Assembly: GCA_009760855.2 (NCBI GenBank)
Contig: WPIO01000053.1
Span: forward strand, 1,629,501 to 1,693,500
Source of the DNA: Cristatella mucedo
Lineage: Eukaryota; Bryozoa; Phylactolaemata; Cristatellidae
Reading direction: 5' to 3'
Length of the DNA: 64,000 bases
Under the pieces are notes generated by a model that was given only the letters and a program-made list of their open reading frames with translations, was not told the DNA's origin and did no database searches. Below are positions 24,948 to 33,599 of this stretch, in pieces. The position numbers were made by a program, and so were the translations under genes. Position 1 is the stretch's first letter. Each line of letters begins with the position of its first letter.

Positions 24948-25738
24948 CTTCTGTAATAATTATAATAGCAATTATTGTATTAATACATTTAATATTGCGC
25001 CCCAAAAACTCAATCTCTTTCCAGGCACTCTACATTTTCCAAAAAAGAAACATGATGCAATGGTTAGTGTAGCATGCTCAATAACCAACAAGATAAACCT
25101 GGTTAGGGTGACTTGTACAGGGTCAGTATGCAAGTGTGATTAGCGGCAGCATTCATAGTGTAAGCACACATACGCATATAGAGAACGAATCACAGGGACT
25201 CACTAAATGCTGTGATAAATATATGCGTTTTAATTTTCTTTTTAAATGTGGTCAAGTCAGGAAATATCGTGATGCAAGTCGGGAGTGAGTTTCAGGCTTG
25301 GAAGCAAACGCACAAAATGCACAGTCTCCAAAGTATTTGAGATTTGTACGAGGTATGGGTAAACGGTTAGATTCCGAAAAGCGGGTATTACGATGCTTAG
25401 CCTGGTGGAGGAATAAATTGTATAGGTGGACTGGAGCCAAAGAATGAAGGGACCAACAAGCGAGCAACAAAACCTGGAATTCAATGCGTTGCTTGACTGG
25501 GAGCCAGTGCAAGTTGGCGAGAACGGTGTGATGTGGCAACTGTGACGCTTTCGACAGACGAGCCTTGCTGCAGAGTTTTGCACCAGTTGTAAGCGCCTGA
25601 GTGCACAGGCTGGTAGACCAGAAAGCAGTAAATTACAGAATTCAAGACGGGATGTCACAAATGCATAGAGCAATTTAGATGTAGTATCCCTGTCAAAAAA
25701 AGCTTGAATTTTAGCAACGTTATATTGCTGAAAGTAGG
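24948..25738 (-). mobile_element. LINE family A, 3' portion
   Basis: The minus strand encodes [40 protein letters not shown], then NLHWLPVKQRIEF and the remaining C-terminus. The 3' UTR and a diverged tail follow (TTAATATTGCGCCCCAAAAA). Frameshifts separate the parts. A SINE2 copy abuts its 5' side. Confidence 0.85.
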
Positions 25739-25743
25739 CATCA

Positions 25744-25830
25744 GCAATAAAGGATTGCTCATCGCAGGATTCGAACCCAAGACCTCGGAACCGTGGCCGT
25801 GGTGGCATGCCGGGTAGCATGCACAGTGAC
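25744..25830 (-). mobile_element. SINE2 fragment (tRNA-derived)
   Basis: On the minus strand, ATGCCACCACGGCCACGG precedes GGTCTTGGGTTCGAATCC, a near-canonical B box, and TGCGATGAGCAATCC. The order agrees with the other two SINE2 copies. Confidence 0.65.
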
Positions 25831-25866
25831 AGCATATAAATATGTTTAGTGGGCTCGTATATATGT

Positions 25867-25896
25867 ACACACGCACGCACGCACACACGCACGCAC

Positions 25897-25986
<90 letters not shown>
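25867..25986. repeat. (CA)n(TA)n compound microsatellite
   Basis: GCACACGCACGC variants pass into pure CA and then TA repeats, in the same left-to-right order as the tracts near 6.4, 20.5 and 27.8 kb. Confidence 0.97.
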
Positions 25987-25989
25987 CCG

Positions 25990-26480
25990 GTCTGTCTCTG
26001 ATTCAGGTGCGAGTTGCTTTTTTCAGCTCAACATTAGCAGACTTTTGAAACAGCGATCGCATCTAGTATTGCATTTGAACGACAGCAATGAAGTGATAAT
26101 AAGTAGGCTCGATCCTTACGATTGGGCAGATTATTAGCAGTGGTAAAATCTAAGGTCGCCACTGGCTTGGTTGACAAAGCCCAAGTATAAAGCTTTAGCA
26201 TGTCCTTTGCACGTTATTTTCTTAGGCGATACGGTGGAACAACTTACGGATAAACTTTAAGCAGGTCTTAGCTGCATCAGATTCCTAATGCAATTCTCGC
26301 AAGTGCTGCTGATATTTGGTAGTAGTATTTTATGGGCCGATTGCATTCAAGTTAAATTGAGAGAGTGGCTGCTTCAAGGAACGCTGCTAACGTCCGCAGA
26401 AATGCATGCTGTGCTTAAGCCCACCTATGGAGCTCGCGTGTGAATCGATTGTATTATATGATAGAAACAACTCGATTTTA
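25990..26480. other. No gene recognised
   Basis: Intergenic sequence without an identifiable feature. Confidence 0.4.
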
Positions 26481-26484
26481 CTTA

Positions 26485-26584
26485 CCAATCAATTGCATTC
26501 CCCTTTGCAGCAAATGTAAAGCACCTAGAAAGAGATTAAGTTCTCTGAGGGTGCTTTATCAAGTGCATTATTATTATTATTATT
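26485..26584 (+). mobile_element. LINE family A 3' tail
   Basis: TTGCAGCAAATGTAAAGCAC, AAGAGATTAAGTTCTCTGAG, GGTGCTTTATCAAGTGC and (ATT)n follow the family A terminus closely. Confidence 0.87.
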
Positions 26585-26859
26585 TTAGGAAGACGATCCC
26601 GTAAAGGACAAGGACACAAGTAGCCCTTGAAATCGGGTGGCCATGAAATAGCAACTATAAAACTAAGAAGAAATTAAAACCGCTACCGTTAAATAGTAGG
26701 AGGAGAGGTATTTTAGCTATCCTTGGGCCGACCGGATGCCCGCTCGATACAGTAGCTGGACACAAGCAAGACTTGTCGTGTAAATGCAGCCTATCTCCTA
26801 TCTCTCTTAACTCACATGGTAGCACCTTTATCTCATCTTCAGCACAGCTCACCTTCAAG

Positions 26860-27700
26860 CACTCGATGATAAGGAAGCAATTCAAAAGGAAATTAATTAT
26901 TTAGCCGCTCATTCCTGACCGATGCAGGTCAAAGCACTGATTAAATCACTTAAGTTAGAAAAGCTAATTGCTGGTTGGCAGCACTGCAGCTTCGTTATAT
27001 TACACAGAGTTAACGTTATGCTTCTCAGAGCTTTTACCGCGTAAGCGCAATAAAATATCTAGCATTCAAAGCACTAACTGCTCGGGCGTGTATGCATTTT
27101 TATGGGTGTGTTATGCATGTTGACATTGTGCAATTCGTTACCGGACGATTGCCACGCTTCCGTTTTTAGAATACTTACATTAATCGTTAAAAAATTTCAA
27201 TTCCTTAAGACGTTTAGCAAAAGCATAGTTGTTATTAATTATTGTCATTTTCACTAGCATATTCGTGTGAAATTCATGGAAATCTTCACTCTATGATTTT
27301 GGGCAAAACCGGATGTGCCGCTGACGTAGCAAGTGAGCAAGCCTCTCCATGGGCAATTATGCCATTTTTTCCTAACGTTACAAGGCATTCAAAGCTAAAT
27401 GTAGAAATAGTGTAACTATTGTGCTTAAGTTCGTTCGAGATTGTTGTATTGAATGCTGTTTCGATTGCACTGACCAGCCTCTGCGTGCAAGAGCGAAGTG
27501 TGTCTCGTAACACTAGAAAATAGCAAAATACCTCCTTTTATATCTTACCATGAAACTCAAAACAAATACAAGTACTAGTATAAAAAATATCAAAATTGCG
27601 TGACTTACGAGCTACTTTAGCGACGAGGAATTACACAATCACTACCAATAAACTTATATCTGTTCTATATTACTAATTATTATGTAGACGGCTATCAACC
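26860..27700 (+). repeat. Duplicated 5' flank of SMYD4-like copy 1
   Basis: This noncoding stretch matches, in order, 39780-40640 upstream of copy 3 and in part 36320-36710 upstream of copy 2. Shared landmarks include GATGTGCCGCTGACGTAGCA at about 27312, TATAAAAAATATCAAAATTG near 27580 and TATGTAGACGGCTATC near 27681. Divergence is moderate, with small indels. Confidence 0.85.
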
Positions 27701-27811
27701 AAATGGTAATAGGACATTTGCCATCCTGAACGTTCCCCCCGACATCCCCTGTGGAATCTTGGACATTTTCCCCCGGGCATTCCCCCTATGTTGATGAATA
27801 TATAAGTAAGG

Positions 27812-28001
<190 letters not shown>

Positions 28002-28242
28002 GCAGCAGCAGCAAGCCATACAGTTCGGTCCCGCGGAGGCTCAGTCCCGCTCAACACCGCCAGGCACGCGTTCCTACCCGTCAAGCGGGCACGCACTACG
28101 GCGTGCCGCACGTAAATGAGAACTAAGCCTCAGAGGTCTACTGAGTATAGCTCAAACTTAAGCGACCTAGTTATGCCCTAATAGGCACTAATTAAAGCGC
28201 GGAATGCGAACAAGGGTGGATTTAGGCGGCGGCAGTGAAGCC

Positions 28243-28465
28243 CGCCATAAACGCTAAAACCTAAACGTTAAGCCCTAAACACTAAAACCCTCAACCCTAA
28301 ACTCTAAACCCTAAACTCTAAACCCTAAACCCTTAATAAACCCTAAACGCTAAAGCCTAAACTCTAAACCCTAAATTCTAAACCCTAAACCCAAAACTCT
28401 AAACACTAAATTCTAAAAACACTAAACCCTAAATTCTAAACCCGAAACCCTAAAAGCTTATGCGC
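28243..28465. repeat. Degenerate (CCCTAAA)n array
   Basis: About 220 bp of heptamers alternating CCCTAAA, CTCTAAA, TTCTAAA and related forms. The consensus resembles the TTTAGGG telomere type of plants and some protists rather than the animal TTAGGG. Here it is more likely a local minisatellite than a telomeric scar. Confidence 0.9.
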
Positions 28466-28635
28466 TAAACCATATACCGGGGAAATGTCCTACCCCAGTA
28501 TGGAAATGTCCGGAGGGAAATGTCCTGGGAAAACATCCAGGGGGCGGGGAGTGTCCGTACCCCCAGCCAAATACCCGTATGCGATTCTGAGGCATAAAAA
28601 AGGGAAATACGCATGTGATAAATGATTATCTCCGT

Positions 28636-28809
28636 TTCCGACCGGGATCACAGCCTACCCGGATGCGTAGTGCACGAAGCAAGACCTCGTGACTTTTAGC
28701 CGGGCAAGCGTAGAGTGATTGTCCAGCCGGGTTTTGCTTCTACCGGCCGTGCTGCTGTTAAGCTGACTTCATTCCGCAGACGAGGAGTCGAACTAATCAC
28801 CGTGCAAAG
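28636..28809 (+). promoter_or_regulatory. Conserved upstream block of copy 1
   Basis: CCGGATGCGTAGTGCACGA, GACCTCGTGACTTTTAGC, GTGATTGTCCAGC and TTCATTCCGCAGACGAGGAG line up with the sequence immediately upstream of copies 2 and 3, and more weakly of 4 and 5. It is likely 5' UTR and proximal promoter. TTCATTCCGCAG could also be a splice acceptor for a leader exon or spliced leader. No TATA box was seen. Confidence 0.6.
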
Positions 28810-30675
28810 ATGCAAAGAGACGGGATAACGCATGCAGTTCTGCATAAGATGCTGTTCCGCAAAATGGAAGAATCCGGAGGCGTCGAGGCCGTCTACGAAG
28901 CTTTCAGCCAGGCGACCAGCCACGAGGACAGAGTGACATTCGTGCTAAGCTCGGATGTATTGCGTCCGGTGCTTCTTAGCGCACTGCCAAAGCCCACCAT
29001 TTCACGGCCGGCCAACGAACCGAAAGCCCTAGTGTTGCGGGAAGAAGGCAACCAGCTTTCTAAAGTAGGCAAGTACAGCGAAGCGCTCAGAAAGTACGAC
29101 GCCAGTATCCTGTGCAGTCGACCGTGCGAGCTGCTGCTGCGTTCGCCCGCCGACGCCGGCGGCGTGTGCTGCTTGGCTCAGAGTTACGCTGACCGCTCGG
29201 CGGTGTGGTACCAGCTCGGCGAGTACGGCGCCTGCTTGGGCGACATCGAGGCTGCGCTCGCTTCCGGCTACCCGAAGGACCAGCTGCACCAGCTGCACGA
29301 GCGCATAGCGCTCTGCCTGCTGGCCCTGCACGACCAGCGCTCGGCGGAGGAAGCGCTGGCGGCGAGCGACGACTCGCTGCCGCTAGTCAGGCTAAGCCAG
29401 GCAGAAAGGGACAGCTTTCGGAGCACGCTCGAGAGGCGCCGCTCGGCGGCGGCTTGCTCAGCCGAGCTCGGCAGGCAGCCCGAAGCGGCGGCGGCTGCAT
29501 CGAGCGCTGCCGACGCGGCCGAGTGCCCGTCGCTGGCGCACGGTTCGAATCCGGATTATCCGGCCCTGTCGTCGGCACTGGCCGTGGATTGGAGCGAAGC
29601 CTACGGGAGGCACGTCGTTGCCAGGCAGCAGCTCAGCGTAGGCGACGTGCTGCTGGTGGAGGAGCCGTTCGTCTCGGTCCCGGAACTCCACTGTCTAAGC
29701 ACGCACTGTCACCACTGCCTCGAGCGGCTCGTCGCTATGTACCCGTGCCGTGGGCGCTGCTCGGTGGCTCGCTACTGCAGCCTGACGTGCGAGGCCGCGA
29801 GCTGGACTGGCTACCATCGTTACGAGTGCCGACGAATGGAGGTGCTAGTGCACTACGGCGTACCGAATGGCCACCTCGCCCTTCGAGCCGTGCTCGCCGG
29901 CGGACTGGCCCACTACGAAGCTCGCGAAAAGCCGTCACTTCCGATTCACCGAGCTGCGGCCGAGGAGGCGGCTGCTGGCGATTCTCCGGCTGCAGCAGCA
30001 ACCGATTCCGATGCGGCCGGAGATGGGTCCAGAGTTCCCAAGGCTCCAGACCTAAGCCGTTTGAATAAAGATGACGTCTATGCGCTCGCGTTTCGGCTCA
30101 AGACGCACGAGTCCAACTACAGCACTCCACATATGTTCTGGTTCACAGTGACAGCAGTCTATCTTGCGCAGTGTATTGACGGTGCCGAGGAATTGCTAAA
30201 ACAGAGTGGTAGCGGCAGTGACAGTCGTGAGTTTTCTCGGGGCGAGTTTTCAACGGCCGCTGGCCAGGACGGCAGAGACAGTCACGTCGGGTCAAGTCTG
30301 ACGGACGTGGCCGCGATCACCCTTCATTATTTTCTCGTTGTTTTGATCAACTCTCACGCGATTTACGGAAAGCGCGTCATAGACGATGAAAGAATGGTCG
30401 CGATGCAGAGCTTCTATCTCGGCGAGATCGGCTGCGGTATCTACTGCACACTGAGCTTGCTGAATCACTCGTGCAACCCGAACGTGTCAAGGCATTGCCA
30501 GGGTAGCAAGATGGTGCTCAGCTGCGAGCGCTCCCTCGAGTCGGGCGATCAGTTGTTCGACAGCTACGGCGTCTGGTACGGCTGCGACGAGCTGACTAAG
30601 CGCCAAGCATGGCTTCGCAGGTGCTACTTTTTCGACTGTTGCTGTGAGGCCTGCGAAGGCAACTGGCCTATCTAG
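28810..30675 (+). CDS. SMYD4-like SET/MYND methyltransferase, copy 1 (C-terminally shortened)
   Basis: This is a 621-residue single-exon protein. Residues ~73-155 form TPR-like helices (EEGNQLSKVGKYSEALRKYD; ADRSAVWYQLGEYGACLGDI). The SET domain begins at ~265-290 (YGRHVVARQQLSVGDVLLVE). It is split by a complete MYND zinc finger: C300, C303, C313, C317, C323, C327, H336 and C340. The SET core has NHSC at 552-555 followed by NPN, a GDQLFDSY box at ~579-586, and post-SET C610, C612 and C615. By family knowledge, SMYD proteins transfer methyl groups from S-adenosylmethionine to protein lysines; the substrate here is unknown. The protein stops six residues after the post-SET cysteines, about 107 residues earlier than copy 2, and the DNA beyond is unrelated. 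Residues ~25-376 are nearly identical to copy 2. The ATG is supported by alignment with copies 2 and 5. It could be an expressed short form or an early-stage pseudogene. Confidence 0.85.
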   Translation: MQRDGITHAVLHKMLFRKMEESGGVEAVYEAFSQATSHEDRVTFVLSSDVLRPVLLSALPKPTISRPANEPKALVLREEGNQLSKVGKYSEALRKYDASILCSRPCELLLRSPADAGGVCCLAQSYADRSAVWYQLGEYGACLGDIEAALASGYPKDQLHQLHERIALCLLALHDQRSAEEALAASDDSLPLVRLSQAERDSFRSTLERRRSAAACSAELGRQPEAAAAASSAADAAECPSLAHGSNPDYPALSSALAVDWSEAYGRHVVARQQLSVGDVLLVEEPFVSVPELHCLSTHCHHCLERLVAMYPCRGRCSVARYCSLTCEAASWTGYHRYECRRMEVLVHYGVPNGHLALRAVLAGGLAHYEAREKPSLPIHRAAAEEAAAGDSPAAAATDSDAAGDGSRVPKAPDLSRLNKDDVYALAFRLKTHESNYSTPHMFWFTVTAVYLAQCIDGAEELLKQSGSGSDSREFSRGEFSTAAGQDGRDSHVGSSLTDVAAITLHYFLVVLINSHAIYGKRVIDDERMVAMQSFYLGEIGCGIYCTLSLLNHSCNPNVSRHCQGSKMVLSCERSLESGDQLFDSYGVWYGCDELTKRQAWLRRCYFFDCCCEACEGNWPI

Positions 30676-31149
30676 GCGTGGCAGTGGCTGCTTCTGTGGC
30701 CGTGGCTGCTTCCGAGGCGGCGGATGCTTCGGCGATTGCTGCTGCTTTGCCGGATTCCGGATTCTGACATGAAGCTAGAAAGGGGCTTCAAGAAAGGGGC
30801 TTCACTAGAGTAAGGGCACAGGCTGCTAATGGTGAATACTGCGTGTGTGCCAAAAGTTGTAGGGGAAAATCTTTGAATTTTTTTGAGGATTTTGATTATA
30901 GAATATATAAGCAAATTGGCTGCAAGTTACATCTCGCACACTTCTACGGTGCAGCAGCACCGTGCTTCGAAATGACATTTCACGGCGTCGTTGCAGATCA
31001 CCGAAGGTCGCTGCAGGTCATAAATAGAGATTGGGTGCTATATATTTTCAAGGCTTGAATGAACACAATTCATCCTCTGGTGCACGGTAAACATACTTCC
31101 ATGCATTTTCTAGCTTGATGCAAAGCGAATGTCAGCGAAGCTCTTAATG
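30676..31149. other. Copy 1 downstream region, not homologous to other copies
   Basis: Repeats of GTGGCTGCTTC follow the stop codon, then sequence with no match to the 3' flanks of copies 2-5. The normal C-terminus and 3' flank of the family are absent here, so a rearrangement breakpoint lies close to the stop. Confidence 0.6.
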
Positions 31150-31450
31150 ATAATAATAATACCCTTGATAAAACACCCTCTCTCTTGGCGCTTTACATTT
31201 GCTGCAAAGAAAACACGATTGAGTGGTAAGCGGTAGCGCGCTCAATAAACAACTAGTATTAATTGGCTAGGGGCGACATGCACAGAGTCAGTGTGTAAAT
31301 GTGGTTTTTGGCGGAATGCACAGTGTTAGCACTCATAAGCACATAAACGTTGAATTACTGGGACCCACTAAATCCTGTGCTAAGTAGGTGAGTATTTAGT
31401 TTCTTTTTTGTTTTTTTCAAGTCAAGCGACGTCAAGTCGGGAGTGAATTC
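31150..31450 (-). mobile_element. LINE family A, 3' part (outer layer of nest)
   Basis: AATAATAATACCC and TTGATAAAACACCC mark the tail on the minus strand, followed by the 3' UTR and the last codons. The copy is cut at GTCGGGAGTGAATTC and resumes at 32913. The hairpin has lost part of one arm. Confidence 0.85.
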
Positions 31451-32159
31451 AGTGTGGGGGTCTGGTCTCACACACGAGAAGGGTCATCTGTGGAGTCCCT
31501 CTAGGGTCCGTCCTCAGTCGCTTACTGTTCTTCATTTATACTCGACCTCTGGGTAAGGTGATTAAGGCCCGTGGAATAAGATATCACATTTACGCTGACA
31601 ATAATCAGCTGTATTTGTCATTCAAACCGTCGGAATCTGCTGCGGCAACTGATAAACTGATTCCTTGCCTTGCCGAAATTCTATCCTGGCTGTCGGAAAG
31701 CTTATTGAGACTAAATAACAATACAACCAAACTTCTGCTCATAGGACATCCTAAGCGTGTGGCTGGATTAAAAAGCTTTGCTCTTCTAATAGGTGACACT
31801 GCTGTGCGACCATCACCACGTGCTCAAAATATAAGTGTCGTTTTAGACAGCTGCTTAAATTTGTAAAGCTTCATTCACAAAACTGCGTCTACAGCTAGCC
31901 ATCACGTCCGATCCCTATCTAAAATCAGGAGCTGTCTTTCACACTGGCTTGCAAAAGATTTAACGATCTCCTTAGTTCTGTCTCGTCTTGATTATTGTAA
32001 TTCCTTTTTGGCTGGGCTACCGAAGAAAGCAGCTAGGCCACTGCAGCTGGCTATGAATGTGGGTGCAAGGCTAGTTTTCAAATCCCAGAGGTTTGGCCAC
32101 GTGGCTCCTTTGCTAAAAGAGCTAGGATGGCTGCCGGTTGATCAACGGATACAGAGTAA
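31451..32159 (+). mobile_element. LINE family B, 5' part (middle layer of nest)
   Basis: On the plus strand the element starts before the 'PLGSVLSRLLFFIYTRPLGKVI' region and continues to a mutated catalytic box (YADNNQLYLSF, with DN for DD). It then shows LLLIGHPKRVAGLKSFALLI and AGLPKKAARPLQLAMN. It is flanked by AATTC at 31446-31450 and 32913-32917. The 31558-31866 frame is open but ends at a nonsense codon. Confidence 0.9.
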
Positions 32160-32423
32160 TGTATCTCCGTCAGTAACTCCACAAAGTCATAAAGACCATG
32201 TGGGCGTTACGCAGGAGAGTTTTGTATAGCGCAATTACAGCCTAAGTGGCTTTCGGTACGCATTCGGTAGCCAACAGACTTCGTCTCACGCAACAAAGAG
32301 AAAGTGGGAAGCATAGCAGAGTTAGGAGAGCAGTTGAGGTAGTGAGTAGCATAGAAGTAGCAGTTCAGGACCGCTGAAAAGGATGTGCCATAGTCGGCAG
32401 TTGGAGAGTAGATGTCGTTGCAA
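32160..32423 (-). mobile_element. LINE family B 3' fragment inserted in family B
   Basis: GTATCTCCGTCAGTAACTCC opens a reversed family B 3' end that closely matches 8200-8460. It splits the plus-strand copy between AGTAA (32155-32159) and AGTAA (32424-32428), a 5-bp target duplication. Confidence 0.88.
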
Positions 32424-32912
32424 AGTAAAGTTTTTACACTGACCCAAAAGGCCCGCCACGGCTTAGCTCCTCCATACCTAGCTGACCTGGTGCGCCAGTT
32501 TCAGCCTCTATGTGCCCTCAGATCCTGCGTGGAAAATTAATTAGCCGTTCCATTCCTCCGCTTAAAGACCGTTGCCGACAGAAGCTTTAGCTCTGCCGGT
32601 CGTAGACTGTGGAGCTCACTTCCACAATTCTTAGGCAACGACAAATACTCTCTTGCTACCGACCATGGGTCATCCTTTCCAGCAGTCCTGAGCTGCTTCT
32701 TCCATGCTACGCACTACCTTAACTGCTATCCAAATTCTACTATGCTTCATAATTTCTCTGTGTTTCGTGAAATGAAGTCTGTTTGTTACCGAATGCCTAC
32801 CGAAAGCCACGTAGACCGCGAGTTTGCTATAAGAAACTCTCCTGCCCAACACTCGCATAGTCTTTACGGCTTTGTGGAGTTACAGGCGGAAATGCATATA
32901 TACATACATACA
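32424..32912 (+). mobile_element. LINE family B, 3' part (middle layer of nest)
   Basis: The element resumes with AGTAAAGTTTTTACACTGAC, runs through its C-terminal coding region and 3' UTR, and ends at TTTGTGGAGTTACAGGCGGA with an ATAC-type tail (ATATATACATACATACA). Confidence 0.88.
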
Positions 32913-33592
32913 ATTCCAGGCTTTGGTAGCGTATTAACTCTCAGCGACGGTTTTCAAAGGATTTGAGATTTGTATGAGTTATAGTTATAGCGTTAAGCAA
33001 GTAGATTCCGATTAGCAAGTGGGACGATGCTTAGCCTGGTGGGGCAGCGGATCTGATACGTAGGCTGGAGCCGGAGAATGAAGGGAGCTGAAAGTGAGTG
33101 ACAACACCTTGAAGTCGATGAGTTGCTTGACTGGCCGCCAGTGAAGGTCAGCCAAAGTATCAGTGTGACGTGGCAACTGCGACGCTCACGACAGACGAGC
33201 CTAGCTGCAGACTTTTGCACCAGCTGCAAGCGCCTTATTGTATAGGCCGGTAGACCAGCAAGCAGTGAGTTACAGAAGTCAAGACGGGATGTCACAAATG
33301 CATGGACCAACGTGGATGTGGTATGGTTGTCTAAAAAGCCCGAATTTGAGTGATGTTATGTAGATGAAAGTACTCAGACTTGATTGCAGAGCTGATGTGG
33401 TCGCTTAACGAAAGTTCCCTTTTGACCATGACACCCAGATTTCGTGCTGAGTCATTAGGAGCTATCCAGGCAGAGCCGATTTTGAGCATTAAATTTTTTC
33501 CAATTTCTGAATCACTCTTGGTTTTTGCCTACAAGCAGTAACTTTGTTTTATATCATTAAATTTAAGAAAATTTGCTGCCATCCCTATGCGG
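32913..33592 (-). mobile_element. LINE family A, 5' part (outer layer of nest)
   Basis: The minus strand encodes [20 protein letters not shown] and [20 protein letters not shown] with later frameshifts. Further right come the 'DDHISSAIKS', 'PGSI' and 'KFLKFNDIKQ' regions of the upstream RT. The copy fades out near 33590. Confidence 0.87.
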
Positions 33593-33599
33593 ATAAATA

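Noticed and set aside
28243-28465. Interstitial telomere or chromosome-end scar
   Set aside because: The heptamers are heavily mixed and lie inside a bounded insertion absent from the paralogous flanks. A local minisatellite is simpler.
28780-28800. tRNA T-arm-like GAGTCGAAC before the SMYD4-like starts
   Set aside because: It resembles a B box, but no A box or cloverleaf is present at the right distance, and it is conserved as part of the gene's 5' block.
29205-30068. 287-codon plus-strand frame inside SMYD4-like copy 1, and a 270-codon equivalent inside copy 2 (37341-38153)
   Set aside because: They are Arg/Ala/Pro-rich shadow frames of a GC-rich gene. They mirror each other only because the true genes share the converted tract. 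Minus-strand frames at 29029-29331, 37165-37467 and 38284-38919, and plus-strand frames within copies 4 and 5, are rejected for the same reason.
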